DNA of 64,000 nucleotides from Amia ocellicauda (Eukaryota > Chordata > Actinopteri > Amiiformes > Amiidae): contig NC_089863.1 in NCBI RefSeq assembly GCF_036373705.1, forward strand, positions 6,733,357-6,797,356, given 5' to 3'. Under the pieces are notes generated by a model. It was not told the origin of the DNA. It was given only the letters and a program-made list of their open reading frames with translations, and searched no databases. Below are positions 43,501 to 63,912 of the stretch, one piece after another; the first letter of the stretch is position 1, and every line of letters begins with the position of its first letter. A program made the translations under genes and the position numbers.

Positions 43501-46500
43501 TGAGCATTGTTTCTGACCATGTCCATCCCTTTATGACCACCATGTACCCATCCTCTGATGGCTACTTCCAGCAGGATAATGCACCATGTCACAAAGGTCG
43601 AATCATTTCAAATTGGTTTCTTGAACATGACAATGAGTTCACTGTACTAAACTGGCCCCCACAGTCACCAGATCTCAACCCAATAGAGCATCTTTGGGAT
43701 GTGGTGGAACGGGAGCTTCGTGCCCTGGATGTGCATCCCACAAATCTCCATCAACTGCAAGATGCTATCCTATCAATATGGGCCAACATTTCTAAAGAAT
43801 GCTTTCAGCACCTTGTTGAATCAATGCCACATAGAATTAAGGCAGTTCTGAAGGCGAAAGGGGGTCAAACACAGTATTAGTATGGTGTTCCTAATAATCC
43901 TTTAGGTGAGTGTATATCCTTAAACGGTCCAGCTCCTCAGTATCTCACAGGACCAGGGCTGGACACCCTGCTGTTCTCTAGACACCAAAGAAAATCAGTG
44001 TGCCTTTTTAAAAACCTTGTCCTTGAATAATGGGAGGTCAACCCGTCTCCTCTGGGTCGTGCGCAGGTTCGTGGCCGGGCTGCTGCAGGTCTATTACCTC
44101 AGTGATCTGGCTGTCCAGCAGGACTCGGAGCTGCAGGCCTGGATACTGGAGATCTTCACGCAAGGCTTCCTGGGACGGCCGGAGTCAGGTCAGAGCTCAC
44201 TCAGCAGAAGTCGGACATGTATGTGTGGTGCATAGAATGGGGGTCTGAGAAGCAGAGTAGGACACATTGGGGGCCAAACGAGGGTAATATATCTCCAGTG
44301 AACACTCTCGTTGATTAAACCGCAACTGGCCCAACACCAAATGATCGCGGTGCCAGGTGTGGTACCTGATAAGATAATTAAACTCAAACACAGGCCTTTG
44401 CTACGGTTCTGGTCAGACGTCCATCTTGCATTAAGGCAACAAGAATAATGCAATAACAAGGCCTCCTTCAGAGGACCTAGAATTACTCACCAAGAACAGT
44501 GTCTGGAATTACTGACCTGGAATAACTGCCACTGAGCACACAGAATTGGCACTGTATCGATAGCTCGCCTATGATGTAGAATTACTTGATTCCTTTTTCC
44601 GTGTGTAGGTGTGCCCCAGTCGTTCCAGAACAGAAAGGAGCTGGCGAAGTTCATTACCATGGTTATCTTCAGCTGTTCGGCGCTCCATTCGGCTGTCAAC
44701 TTCTCCCAGGTGTGTGTGTGTGTGTGGGGGGGGTCACCGGGCAGCAGCACTGTTCACTAGTGCAGTAGTGTTTTTGTTACACCCTGACTGTATGGTGGTA
44801 TTAAATAAATACACTGGGAGGTGATATTCCAAGCAAATGGCTTTAATTCCTGAAAAATAACAATAGAGCAGAAATGAGCGAATGAGCACAGATTGCAGTC
44901 AGTCAGTCAACAACTGGTCAAATGCACTGATCTGTTTCCTCTCAATACCACTGCTGACCTTGTTTATTAAATCAACTTTCAGTGGTCTCTCCTTCTTTAT
45001 TACCATATGTTGCCTTTTACTTTCTTTCCTCAAGTTCTAGCCATCCACACCCAGTCATTAGCGATTTCGGTCTGCCTAAACTCCTCACTCCCGAGTACGG
45101 CAGAATGGCAGCTGCCACAGTATGGCAGAATGGCGGCCATCACGTTACATCTGCCTGACTGCCCTGCACGCTTGCCGCACTGTGAGAGAGTAGCTGCTAA
45201 ATGCCGAGCGAACTTAATTGCCTAATTTAGTTCACAACAACGCTGTTCCTTTCTCTCTGTACTGAAGGATTAATCCCAGTAACTTCTATAAACTCAATAT
45301 CTCTTAACTACCATATAAACCCTATTTCGAACATGACGGTCTCCTACCATAACACACGCTAGTTAACTCCGGTCCCATTCACTTCGCTAACTTCCGTTGT
45401 ATATGGCAAACCATCGATTACTTAGCTAATTAACCACAACATTATTTACATGTTAAACTTGTGAGGGGATTCATATTATCATTTGAACAGGGGGGTCTTA
45501 CCTGAACAATAACAATAGAGCAGAAATGAGCGAATGAGCACAGATTGCATTCAGTCAGTCAACAACTGGTCAAATGCACTGATCTTTTCCTCTCAGTACC
45601 ACTGCTGACAAGACACGTTCTGCAATTGGGGCCCCCCCTAGTGACCGGAGGCCAACTGTAGTCCCATTACATTTTCAATAGTACAGTAGTGTGGTCAATA
45701 ATGCAGTATTGTGTTCACTAGTGCAGTAGTGTTTTCAATAGTGCAGTAGTGTGGTCAATAATGCAGTATTATGCTCACTAGTACAGTAGTGTGGTCAATA
45801 ATGTGGTAGTGTGTTCACTGGTGCAGTATTGTGGTCAATAGTGCAGTATTATGTTCACAAGTGCAATAGTGTGTTCACTAGTGTGTCCAGCACTACAGTA
45901 GTTCAATAGTGGTCTCAGTAACGCAGTGTATTTCAATGCAGATTTTTTTTTATCCACCCTTATCTCTCTCTCTCTCTCTATCTCCCTCCCTCCCTCTCCC
46001 AGCTGGAATTTAACCTCTGGATGCCAAACAGCCCACCCACCATGCCCCAGCCACCCCCCACTGCCAAGGGCACAGTGACCGAGGCCGAGCTGCTCTCCAG
46101 GCTGCCTCCCATCAACGCCACCTGCTCCGTGCTCACCACCCTCACCCTGCTGTCCCACCGAGCACCTGGCTACGTGAGTCCACGTGTGTCTGTGTGTGTG
46201 TGTGTGTTTCTGTTTGTGAGTCTGTGTGTGTTTGTATGTGTGTGTGTGTGAGTCTGTGTGGGTGTGTGTGTTTGATTGTGTCTGCTCTGTACCTCACAGT
46301 CTCTAGTGGCTGAACCGCTGATCTCGCTATAACCCCCTGTCCTCTCTCCCCTCCGTCTCCCCTGTCCCAGGTCCCGTTAGGTCAATACCCAAAGTACCTG
46401 TTCACCGAGGGCTCCCCCCAGAGGCTGCTAGGAGAACTGCAGACCGAGCTGAAGGCGCTGAGCGCTGAGATCACAGAGAGGAACTCGGGCCTGGAGCTGC

Positions 46501-46550
46501 CCTACCTCTACCTCAGCCCGGAGCTCATTGAGAACAGCGTGGCCATCTGA
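38167..46550 (+). CDS. Arachidonate lipoxygenase, ALOX15B/ALOX12B/ALOXE3 group, 14 exons
   Basis: Exons 38167-38316, 38454-38661, 38872-38953, 39474-39563, 39707-39822, 40530-40702, 40821-40964, 41563-41766, 41892-41978, 42167-42336, 44067-44188, 44609-44709, 46003-46173 and 46371-46550 join in phase to 665 aa. Lipoxygenases add oxygen to polyunsaturated fatty acids, giving signalling or skin-barrier lipids. N-terminal PLAT domain about 2-115 ([12 protein letters not shown]); catalytic domain follows. Iron ligands: His357 and His362 (CHQLVSH), His542 and Asn546 (CSALHSAVN) and the C-terminal Ile665 (ENSVAI), all present. Ala405 (QARASLL) is at the position where 12R-LOX has glycine, predicting S-oxygenation. 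Sequence and length are closest to ALOX15B as I remember it. It lacks the extra segment of ALOX12B and ALOXE3. AATAAA at 47003 is a likely poly(A) signal. Confidence 0.92.
39918..40071 (+). mobile_element. 3' end of CR1/L2-like LINE (alox intron 5)
   Basis: Reads [18 protein letters not shown], then stop, 'atgggtcgaatggcctcc' and the terminal TTCTTATGTTCTTATGT. It is a 5'-truncated copy of about 150 bases, 95 bases after the exon 5 donor. Confidence 0.85.
40486..40529. repeat. (CT)n forming the polypyrimidine tract of alox exon 6
   Basis: An almost perfect CT dinucleotide run directly joined to the acceptor CTCTCAG|GCTATG. The same arrangement occurs at several acceptors in this window. Confidence 0.85.
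42368..42665 (-). mobile_element. CR1/L2-like LINE fragment (alox intron 10)
   Basis: Minus-strand copy of the LINE 3' end with [20 protein letters not shown] and [17 protein letters not shown], abutting the DD36E transposon on its right. It begins only about 30 bases after the exon 10 donor. Confidence 0.8.
42692..43912 (+). mobile_element. Whole DD36E (Incomer-like) Tc1/mariner transposon
   Basis: 1221 bases between TA duplications (42690-42691, 43913-43914), with short inverted ends CACTCACCTAAAGGATTATT and AATAATCCTTTAGGTGAGTG. It fills much of alox intron 10 in the sense direction. The size, short termini and catalytic spacing match the DD36E group described in animals as Incomer. Both ends and the coding frame look undamaged. 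Confidence 0.9.
42840..43880 (+). CDS. DD36E Tc1/mariner transposase, open frame
   Basis: 346 aa from [13 protein letters not shown] to GGQTQY. Residues 1-110 hold two helix-turn-helix units ([40 protein letters not shown]) that bind the terminal repeats. The catalytic triad is Asp in [10 protein letters not shown], Asp in FQQDNAPCH and Glu in [10 protein letters not shown], with 36 residues between the last two, hence DD36E, not the DD34E of classic Tc1. Cut-and-paste transposition in the nucleus at TA sites. I see no stop or frameshift. Whether it is active cannot be judged from sequence alone. Confidence 0.9.
   Translation: MGKKGDLSNFERGMVVGARRAGLSISQSAQLLGFSRTTISRVYKEWCEKGKTSSMRQSCGRKCLVDARGQRRMGRLIQADRRATLTEITTHYNRGMQQSICEATTRTTLRRMGYNSRRPHRVPLISTTNRKKRLQFAQAHQNWTVEDWKNVAWSDESRFLLRHSDGRVRIWRKQNENMDPSCLVTTVQAGGGGVMVWGMFSWHTLGPLVPIGHRLNATAYLSIVSDHVHPFMTTMYPSSDGYFQQDNAPCHKGRIISNWFLEHDNEFTVLNWPPQSPDLNPIEHLWDVVERELRALDVHPTNLHQLQDAILSIWANISKECFQHLVESMPHRIKAVLKAKGGQTQY
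44849..45609. repeat. Direct repeats of about 110 bp, 540 bp apart (alox intron 12)
   Basis: 44849-44958 and 45501-45609 share 'aacaatagagcagaaatgag', 'cgaatgagcacagattgca' and 'accactgctgac' in the same order with only a few differences. The DNA between them has no recognised gene. A local duplication is the simplest reading. Confidence 0.8.
45665..45905. repeat. Short tandem units in alox intron 12
   Basis: Repeated phrases of about 18-30 bases: 'tgcagtagtgtggtcaata' and 'atgcagtattgtgttcacta'. Non-coding. Confidence 0.8.
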
Positions 46551-48850
46551 AGTCGTCCTCCGAAACAATGTGGCACTGTATTTCTACAAACCAGCTGCGA
46601 ATTTGGACCTGAAACGCATTAGAAAAACAAAGCTGTCCTTTTACTGCAATTTTAAATCTTAAGGGGCTGCGAATTGACCGAGAACAAGAGTCATTTGGAA
46701 TTACAGACGCTGGATGGAAGCCTGGCTTTTTAACCCTGTTGTGAAATTCACCACTGCTTTTCTTATTTCTTTGGCTTTAATCTGATTTGTGTCAATTGTG
46801 AGTCTATTGATTCATTCACACGACAAGCGGGACGTTTCAACAGACACTCATTTGTGCAGTGAGTTTTAGTTAGTGTTAGTTTGCAGATTTAACGCAAGTG
46901 ATACAAAAGTCAGTCACATCTTTAGTCATTCTGTATTTTTCTGGCAGTTTCTCATGCTTGGTAGAAAACAGGTGATTCATCTGGGTTGTTGATTTGCATC
47001 GGAATAAACACAAATATAACCTGTTTGTTTGATTTCTTCCCTAGATCTTCTGGAACAAAGAAGTTACAACACACTATATATTTTTAAACAAACAAACAAG
47101 TAGGCCTAAATAATTAGATGTCATGGAATTTATGTATTTATGTATTATTTATTCATATTTTTGACACAGACGATCCTAACAAATCCTGTCCCAATATTTA
47201 GAGGTGATATCTCACAGTGACAGCTGGAATTTCTGACAACGTTATGTGTCGAAGGTCCATGAGAATTTCGACACTCTTTTTACGAGCATCCGTGGACTGC
47301 CCTCGCTATCTCTGCAGCGTGCCTCAGAGTGGGGCGTAGAAGGGTGTGTGTGTGTTTGTGTGTACAGTAATGCCTACTGGTCAAACGGCACAGCGCTTAA
47401 GATGTTGAAACAAAGTGACTAGTCGTCAGATTTTGGTGAAGTCAGTGAGTGTGGGGGGTATTTGGAAATTAGATTAGAATCATTTTATTGCAATGGTACA
47501 TAAATACACACTAGGAATTTGTATTTGTGAAAATGGTCACAGAAAAACACAACATAAATACACAATGCCAGGTCGGATAACAATCAATACACAACAATAA
47601 ATACATAATAGCGAGAGATGCTATTGTGATATTATAAAATACATAAAAGTCCCCATATTAGTTCTTTCCAGACTGATTATTGATAAGAGTAACAGCTGCG
47701 GGGAAAAAGCTGAGACAGTGGACATGGATGAGACAGTTTACTGGCAGTTACTGCAATAGAGAAAATATCATTGACTTTTTATTACTTCTTTTGTTGCTTT
47801 ACTGTTTCTGTAAGATTATATAAGGAAACGTCTATACAATCACCATGTAAGCAATGAATCTGAACTATGTTCCTGTAAGATACAGCCTATATGAGCTGAC
47901 TGATTCGGCCTATGTGCAGAGAAACTCTGTAATTGCTTGAATCAAGTGGACGGAGATACAGTTGCGTAACTTTTACTGCTGGGCTTTTTTGGGTGTGGCT
48001 TTGAACTTTGGTATGAAGATCTGCGCTTATCAGGAGCTGTACCTCCAGTGTTGCCTAACGTGGGCAATTTCATGGGAAACACCCAACACACTTAGGGACA
48101 TCAACAAACACACGGGCCCTGCAAGCGGCTTGCTCCCAAGTGGCTGGAAGCCACTCTGATCAAGCATCATGACGCTCAAAGCAGTTGGAGCCAGTGGTTT
48201 CAGATAATGGGCCAAAACAAATGATGCATAAGACTCGGCATGGTTCAGGACAGAAGACAGTTCTCCAGCTCCCTGTGGGAGATGTGGGGGTGCGGAGTTT
48301 CCAGGAAGGGAAGTAGAAATGGGAACGTGGGACAGTAATGAGCAGATGTTGGTCACTAATCTACATGATCAGGCTCAGAGTCAGCTGCTTATGTGTTAAA
48401 ATTGCTGGATGACTTTGGTATGCATTCAAAATACACCTTAAATGGACGTTTATGAGCTGTTAGTTAAAAGTCAACCGAGAATCATTTGGGAGGAGTGTTA
48501 TGTAACATAGCTCTGGGTAGGAACCTTATGAATCTGTAGAAGTGTCGTGGGACAGGAGTGTTTGTAGCAGAGCAGGGGCCACTGTCCTCTTGAAATTGAG
48601 CCTTTTAACCCGACCGGGTCCAGAGACGATTAGGATCATTGTGAATTGTATTATTACACCTCTGATTGCAACATCACCCATGTTAATACATCGAGGCAAT
48701 AAACTACATTCCTACCAGGTTAATCACAGGCGAATGAGTATCTCTGGTGTAATTTGACACTGCACTGGTGTTGACCTCAAACCACTAAGCTTGTGCCCAG
48801 TGGTATCATCCCCTCCCTGTGGTACTCTGGCATAGTTGACATACATGCCC
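46551..48850. other. alox 3' flank and gene-poor interval
   Basis: About 460 bases of probable 3' untranslated region up to AATAAA at 47003. The stretch 47475-47735 ('aacagctgcggggaaaaagc') resembles the tail of a common fish LINE, but I cannot name it. No gene seen. Confidence 0.45.
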
Positions 48851-48852
48851 TG

Positions 48853-50260
48853 TTCCAGGGTGAAAAGGTTCAGTTCCTCAGTCTCTCAGTAGGACTTTCC
48901 CTTCAGACCTGGAATAAGTCTGGTTGCTCTCCTCTGAACTGCCTCTAGAGCAGCGATATCTTTCTTGAAGTGTGGAGCCCAGAACTGTCCACAGTATCCA
49001 GATGAGCTCTAACTAGTGGATTGTACAGTCTGAACATCACTGCCCTTGTTCTCAATTCTACACTTTTGACAATATACCCTAACATTGTGTTTGCCTTTTT
49101 ATTGCTTCCCCACATTTTTATTTATTTATTTATTTATTTATTTATTAGCAGACACCCTTGTCCAGGGTGACTTAAAAAATATCAGAGCAATACAAAGTAC
49201 TATACAATAATAATACAGTGCAGTTCAGGCATAATCCATTTTACAAATTTAGAATTTACACAAGTGTATAGGAGATACATTAAGCAATATATAATGTCTT
49301 ACATCCTAGATTGTAAAAGCTGATAAGTGCAGACAAGATGTTAAGTCAATGTTAAGAACTAAGGGAGAGGGAGCAGAGGGAGAAAGTGAGGAGTCCACAT
49401 AGACTCCTAGGTCTTTCTCATGTGTTACTTCATCTAGTTCTATTCCTTCCATAGTGTAATTATAGTGGACATTTTTGTTACCTGCATGTATTACCTTGCA
49501 CTTGTCCACATTGAATTTCATCTGCCAGGTGTCGGCCCACAACTGAATATTATCTAAGTCCCTTTGAATAGCCTGTGCTGCCGAGATTGTATCTGCTGAG
49601 CCACCTATTTTAGTATCATCTGCAAATTTGACAAGTTTGCTAACTATCCCAGAGTCCAGATAATTCATATAGATTAGAAAAAGCAAAGGCCCTAGTACTG
49701 ATCCCTGTGGAACTCCACTAACAACCTCACTCCAGTTAGAAGTGACTCCTCTAATCGACACCCTCGGTTTCCTAGACATCAACCAGTTCATAATCCATCT
49801 ACTTACATGACCCTGAATGCCTACAGCTTCCAACTTGAGGATCAGTCTTTGGTGTGGAACCTTATCAACAGCTTTTTGAAAATCTAAGTATATCATATCA
49901 TATGCTTTCACATGATCCACAGCACAGTTGCATGTTTGAAAAACTCCAATAAATTAGTAAGACATGATCTGCCTCATGTTGACGATTTCCAAGAATATGG
50001 TTTTCATTAAGATGCTCCTCTATTTTCTATCTAATCATTTTCTCCAACATTTTACAGGTGATGCAGGTGAGACTGATTGGTCTGTAATTTCCTGGCTCAG
50101 TTTTGTCCCCTTTCTTGTGGATTGGTTTGACATTTGCTGTCTTCCAGTCAGTTGGCACATCCCCTGTTCTAAGTGTCATTTGGAACATTTGAGTTAGCGG
50201 CCTATAAATAATTTCCCTAATTTCTTTAAGTACTGTTGGAAATATACCATCATATGATAG
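48853..50260 (-). mobile_element. CR1/L2-like LINE with reverse transcriptase, interrupted
   Basis: Minus-strand reverse transcriptase motifs: YLDFQKAVDKVPHQRLILKL, VSGVPQGSVLGPLLFLIY, KFADDTKIGG (catalytic FADD) and WQMKFNVDKCKVIH, in the frame ending near 49383. The 3' part (48853-49117) matches 37775-38042. A SINE-like module at 49118-49382 splits it. The frame is open only over part of the enzyme, so this is a dead copy, but it is the most complete one in the window. Confidence 0.88.
49118..49382. repeat. SINE-like module nested in the LINE
   Basis: Begins with (TTTA)n, then AGCAGACACCCTTGTCCAGG, 'gtgacttaaaaaatatcaga' and 'agcaatacaaagtac'. The same module, more diverged, is at 7705-7850. 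It lies inside a LINE reverse transcriptase, so it inserted later. Confidence 0.7.
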
Positions 50261-51585
50261 TCCTTCCTTGGTATGCGCTAAGGGGTGGGGCAGGCTTAGG
50301 AAAATGTGCTGTAAAATGATAAAACTGCTAATGTTTACAGACAGGGCTTACTACCGTCCTCACAGTAACCATGGCAATATCAGCTATAGCAGAGGTATAC
50401 AACCCAACTGCGGACTCCTGCGTTTCTCATTGTTGGCCACGAGACGTTTTGTTGATTGATTGATTCTGTTCTAATTTTTGAAGGATTGATATTTGTTTGT
50501 TTGTTTTGCAATTTGTCCATATGACAGAGAATACCAGCTTTCCATGCAGGACACACACCTTAAATATCAGTTGCATTGCTGCGCAGATGTTGGACCAGTG
50601 CCACAGACTGGTGTTGTTGTGGAGGCTGTAGTTTTCAATCCAGTGTGGCAACTCTGTCTCTGCGTATAAAGAGCACACGGGTCAAAGGGCATGCTGGGAA
50701 AGATGAGGAGCGTTGCTAATGACAGGCAATCGTGGCATGGGTGGGGAGAGAGCGAGAGAGAAGGAGAGGAGAGTTTCTCACACTGTAGTGCCAAACACAC
50801 CTACCTGTAACGTCACTGGATTTTGGTAGATTCCCACATTTGTTTCAGCTGTGTCTCCATACTTACTCCCAAACAACACAACGGATTTTCAGTTCAGTCA
50901 CTGGGCTCAGATGACGACTTGGACATTAACAATAAGTGCTTTATATTAAAATGGGATGCTCTTTAAATGGGCATCGTGTAACAAAGGGCAATGCAACTGG
51001 TAGGGTCATAAACTTTACCAGTCAGACAGTGAGCCGTTGTGTAATCCATGCCGTGAAACCAGAGACCCCGTGGACGCTGCACAGCCAGGAAGAGACAGAC
51101 GTCATATGGGAAAGTGACAGGGTTTATTCACAGAGGGGCACACGCAGGGTCACAATAACAATAAGGGTAATTCACTAGGAGGAAGTCTACGAGTAAAACA
51201 AACCAACTAAAAGAGAAGGAGCACTGTATGGAATGGGCAAGCAAAGACACAGTAGGGTTTGGAGGGGCAAAGACTGAGCAACATGGGTTCCGTGGGCTTG
51301 ACCTGCTGTTATTACACGTCTGCCTTTATAATTACACAATTACTAACATTGTAAGTGTGTGTAATTACAATGTTATTACACAATAAGTACACAAGTAATT
51401 ACTGTGTATTTACAGACAAAATTTGTGTCCCAATAATTAACTATAGGACAAACATAACTATTTCATAATTATAATAACTATTACTATTAATAATAATAAT
51501 CTCTTCTCTGTATTTTCTTTCCTTTGAAAATCAAATAATCTATCTTCTCTACAATTTATTTTTCTTGATTTTGTTCCATTTGTTT

Positions 51586-51646
<61 letters not shown>

Positions 51647-52068
51647 TTTCTTCTCATCATAATACAAATCCTGGAACATTCTATCCTCCTTCCTTATTTC
51701 ATCTGTTTTTATTGATATTATTATTATAGTTTACTGCTCCTTAATTATTTTATCCCTGTCTTATCTCCCGTTGTCTCGTTACTCATTGACCCAGAGAGGG
51801 GGCCTCCCTGGCAGGATAAGGAGAAATAAATCTGAGACGTAGGATCCCTGCAGCCTGAGCATTCCACTCATAACTGGCAAGAACGCAAAACAGAAGTCTG
51901 GTACGGCACGCCTCGACGATGGGGTGGGAAGGCTATCTATTCAAGCACATCTGGAATCTGTTATCACATAAACTTCACTACTATCACTTACATTGGCCAC
52001 TGTATGTAGACCTAATCACTAGCAGCACGGGTTCATGTCTCTCTTAATTCTGCACCATGTTCCTTATA
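50261..52068. other. Gene-poor interval with (TTTC)n
   Basis: No exon or RNA gene recognised. A TTTC/CTTT tetranucleotide run spans 51584-51648; the rest is AT-rich unique-looking DNA. Confidence 0.5.
51584..51648. repeat. (TTTC)n microsatellite
   Basis: About 14 tandem CTTT units with a slightly broken end (TTCTTC). Confidence 0.95.
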
Positions 52069-52070
52069 TA

Positions 52071-53517
52071 CAGTGAGGGAAAAAAGTATTTGATCCCCTG
52101 CTGATTTTGTACGTTTGCCCACTGACAAAGAAATGATCAGTCTATAATTTTAATGGTAGGTGTATTTTAACAGTGAGAGACAGAATAACAACAAAAAAAT
52201 CCAAAACATTTCAAAAAAGTTCTACATTTTATACAGGTTACCTGTATAAAAGACACCTGTCCACAGAAGCAATCAATCAATCAGATTCCAAACTCTCCAC
52301 CATGGCCAAGACCAAAGAGCTGTCCAAGGATGTCAGGGACAAGATTGTAGACCTACACAAGGCTGGAATGGGCTACAAGACCATCGCCAAGCAGCTTGGT
52401 GAGAAGGTGACAACAGTTGGTGTGATTATTCGCAAATGGAAGAAACACAAAATAACTGTCAGTCTCCCTCGGTCTGGGGCTCCATGCAAGATCTCACCTC
52501 GTGGAGTTTTAATGATCATGAGAATGGTGAGGAATCAGCCCAGAACTACACGGGAGGATCTTGTTAATGATCTCAAGGCAGCTGGGACCATAGTCACCAA
52601 GAAAACAATTGGTAACACACTACACCATGAAGGACTGAAATCCTGCAGCGCCCGCAAGGTCCCCCTGCTCAAGAAAGCACATGTACAGGCCCGTCTGAAG
52701 TTTGCCAATGAACATCTGAATGATTCAGAGGAGAACTGGGTGAAAGTGTTGTGGTCAGATGAGACCAAAATCGAGCTCTTTGGCATCAACTCAACTCGCC
52801 GTGTTTGGAGGAGGAGGAATGACCCCAAGAACACCATCCCCACCGTCAAACATGGAGGTGGAAACATTATGCTTTGGGGGTGTTTTTCTGCTAAGGGGAC
52901 AGGACAACTGCACCGCATCAAAGGGACGATGGACAGGGCCATGTACCGTCATATCCTGGGTGAGAACCTCCTTCCCTCAGACAGGGCATTGAAAATGGGT
53001 CGTGGATGGGTATTCCAGCATGACAATGACCCAAAACACACAGCCAAGGCAACTAAGGAGTGGCTCAAGAAGAAGCACATTAAGGTCCTGGAGTGGCCTA
53101 GCCAGTCTCCAGACCTTAATCCCATAGAATATCTGAGGAGGGAGCTGAAGGTTCGAGTTGCCAAACGTCAGCCTCGAAACCTTAATAACTTGGAGAGGAT
53201 CTGTAAAGAGGAGTGGGACAAAATCCCTCCTGAGATGTGTGCAAACCTGGTGGCCAACTACAAGAAACGTCTGACCTCTGTGATTGCCAACAAGGGTTTT
53301 GCCACCAAGTACTAAGTCAAAGGGGTCAAATACTTATTTCCCTCATTAACATGCAAATCAATTTATAACTTTTTTGCGTTTTTCTGGATTTTTTTGTTGT
53401 TATTCTGTCTCTCACTGTTAAAATACACCTACCATTAAAATTATAGACTGATCATTTCTTTGTCAGTGGACAAACGTACAAAATCAGCAGGGGATCAAAT
53501 ACTTTTTTCCCTCACTG
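52071..53517 (+). mobile_element. Tc1-like transposon (DD34E) with open transposase
   Basis: Between TA duplications (52069-52070, 53518-53519), with inverted ends CAGTGAGGGAAAAAAGTATT and AATACTTTTTTCCCTCACTG. The left inverted repeat (to about 52235) is slightly shortened relative to the right (from about 53325). Same family as 9788-11363 but on the other strand. The long terminal repeats and the transposase place it in the common fish Tc1 group. Confidence 0.93.
52302..53315 (+). CDS. Tc1 (DD34E) transposase, open frame
   Basis: 337 aa starting at [20 protein letters not shown]; the frame is open upstream to 52173, but this ATG is the family start and follows CCACC. Paired-like helix-turn-helix domain about 1-110 with the GRPR-like hook [15 protein letters not shown]. 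Catalytic Asp in [12 protein letters not shown], Asp in QHDNDPKHT and Glu in [10 protein letters not shown] with 34 residues between, so DD34E. Gly-rich box [20 protein letters not shown]. It ends NKGFATKY. No stop or frameshift is visible. A few residues differ from the usual family sequence (for example EYLRRELK where most have ENLWRELK), so activity is uncertain. Confidence 0.93.
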   Translation: MAKTKELSKDVRDKIVDLHKAGMGYKTIAKQLGEKVTTVGVIIRKWKKHKITVSLPRSGAPCKISPRGVLMIMRMVRNQPRTTREDLVNDLKAAGTIVTKKTIGNTLHHEGLKSCSARKVPLLKKAHVQARLKFANEHLNDSEENWVKVLWSDETKIELFGINSTRRVWRRRNDPKNTIPTVKHGGGNIMLWGCFSAKGTGQLHRIKGTMDRAMYRHILGENLLPSDRALKMGRGWVFQHDNDPKHTAKATKEWLKKKHIKVLEWPSQSPDLNPIEYLRRELKVRVAKRQPRNLNNLERICKEEWDKIPPEMCANLVANYKKRLTSVIANKGFATKY

Positions 53518-53819
53518 TAAGGGTATTGTGTGGGAATCCTGTCTAATGGGGTACCTTGTTGCACTGTATATTTGATTAACTGTATCCCCGCTGGTATTAA
53601 TTTACATTAAGAAAATCCTTGACCAGGTTGGCTCCTGCAGAGACACAGTCCAGTCCAGTCCAGCAGGGTCTCCAGCCCTGGTCCTGGAGCTGCGGACCAC
53701 TGCCTATAGAGGAAGCAGGAGAGAGATGGGGGCTGGTGTTGTGGTGATGAGACCTTGTGGACACAGTTGTCAGCAATGGCACAGTAAGGGGAGGGAATCT
53801 CCACTAAAGGCATAAACTA

Positions 53820-53856
53820 AAGTTGTGTCTATTGGCAAAGAGAGAGAGAGAGAGAC

Positions 53857-53891
<35 letters not shown>

Positions 53892-53900
53892 TAGGGAGAG
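53820..53900. repeat. (GA)n-rich tract
   Basis: An AG/GACAGA purine run; no other feature seen between the Tc1 element and the zonadhesin promoter except a diverged relative of the 34-bp minisatellite at 54205-54310. Confidence 0.8.
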
Positions 53901-54204
53901 GGAGGGGGAGAGTGGATGATGCTATATGTGAGAGTGGGTGTCAGCTGTTGTAATCAAGGTGTGTCTGTGCCGTGATTGCAGATGGAAACGGGCTGAAGTC
54001 CAGGGAGAATAATGAGCTCTGGGGGAGGCTTCAGTAGAGAGGAACTGCATGCCGTGTTTCTGATGAGTCGGGGGGAGTGACTGGTGGGGGGCAGGTTCTC
54101 ACAAAAAGGCTGCATGGGTTTCCTTGTTCACCAGAGAGAGCTGCTGGCACAGTGATGTCTATGAACGCCTCTCCCTGCAGAATCTGCCACAGTCCAGATG
54201 TTGC

Positions 54205-54310
54205 TGGCTCCAATCTGGCCCCTATAGCACTGTCCACACAGCGCCAGCTCTAATCTTTACTACAGTCCAGATGGTGCCAGCTCCAATCTGGGCCCTACAG
54301 TAGCCCTGCT
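54205..54310. repeat. Diverged relative of the 34-bp minisatellite
   Basis: Three units with 'gctccaatctggcccctata', 'actgtccacacagcgccagc' and 'gccagctccaatctgggccc', matching the skeleton CAGCTCCAGTC-GGCCC-TATAGTCCACA of the array at 34255-36812. Confidence 0.6.
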
Positions 54311-54496
54311 CCTCTCAATGCACCTTAACGACCACAACAATAACACACACACATGTGACACGTGGACACGTACTGGCCCTATTGCTCAGTTACTGATAAT
54401 CTATAAAGAGAAATAATAAGTGACTGATGTGCCCCCCCTCCACCCAACCACTCCACCACCCCACCACCCCACCACACACACCCAGTCCCAGCAGTC

Positions 54497-54504
54497 TATA
54501 TAAG
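54497..54504 (+). promoter_or_regulatory. TATA box of zonadhesin-like gene
   Basis: TATATAAG, 79 bases before the start codon, in a pyrimidine-rich setting; suits a tissue-specific promoter. Confidence 0.6.
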
Positions 54505-54582
54505 CCTCCCTCCTGCGATTCCTCTCCCTTCACTCTGCCTCCTCTCTGCTGACCCGCCTGACTCACTCGGTCTGTAGGCACT

Positions 54583-63912
<9,330 letters not shown>

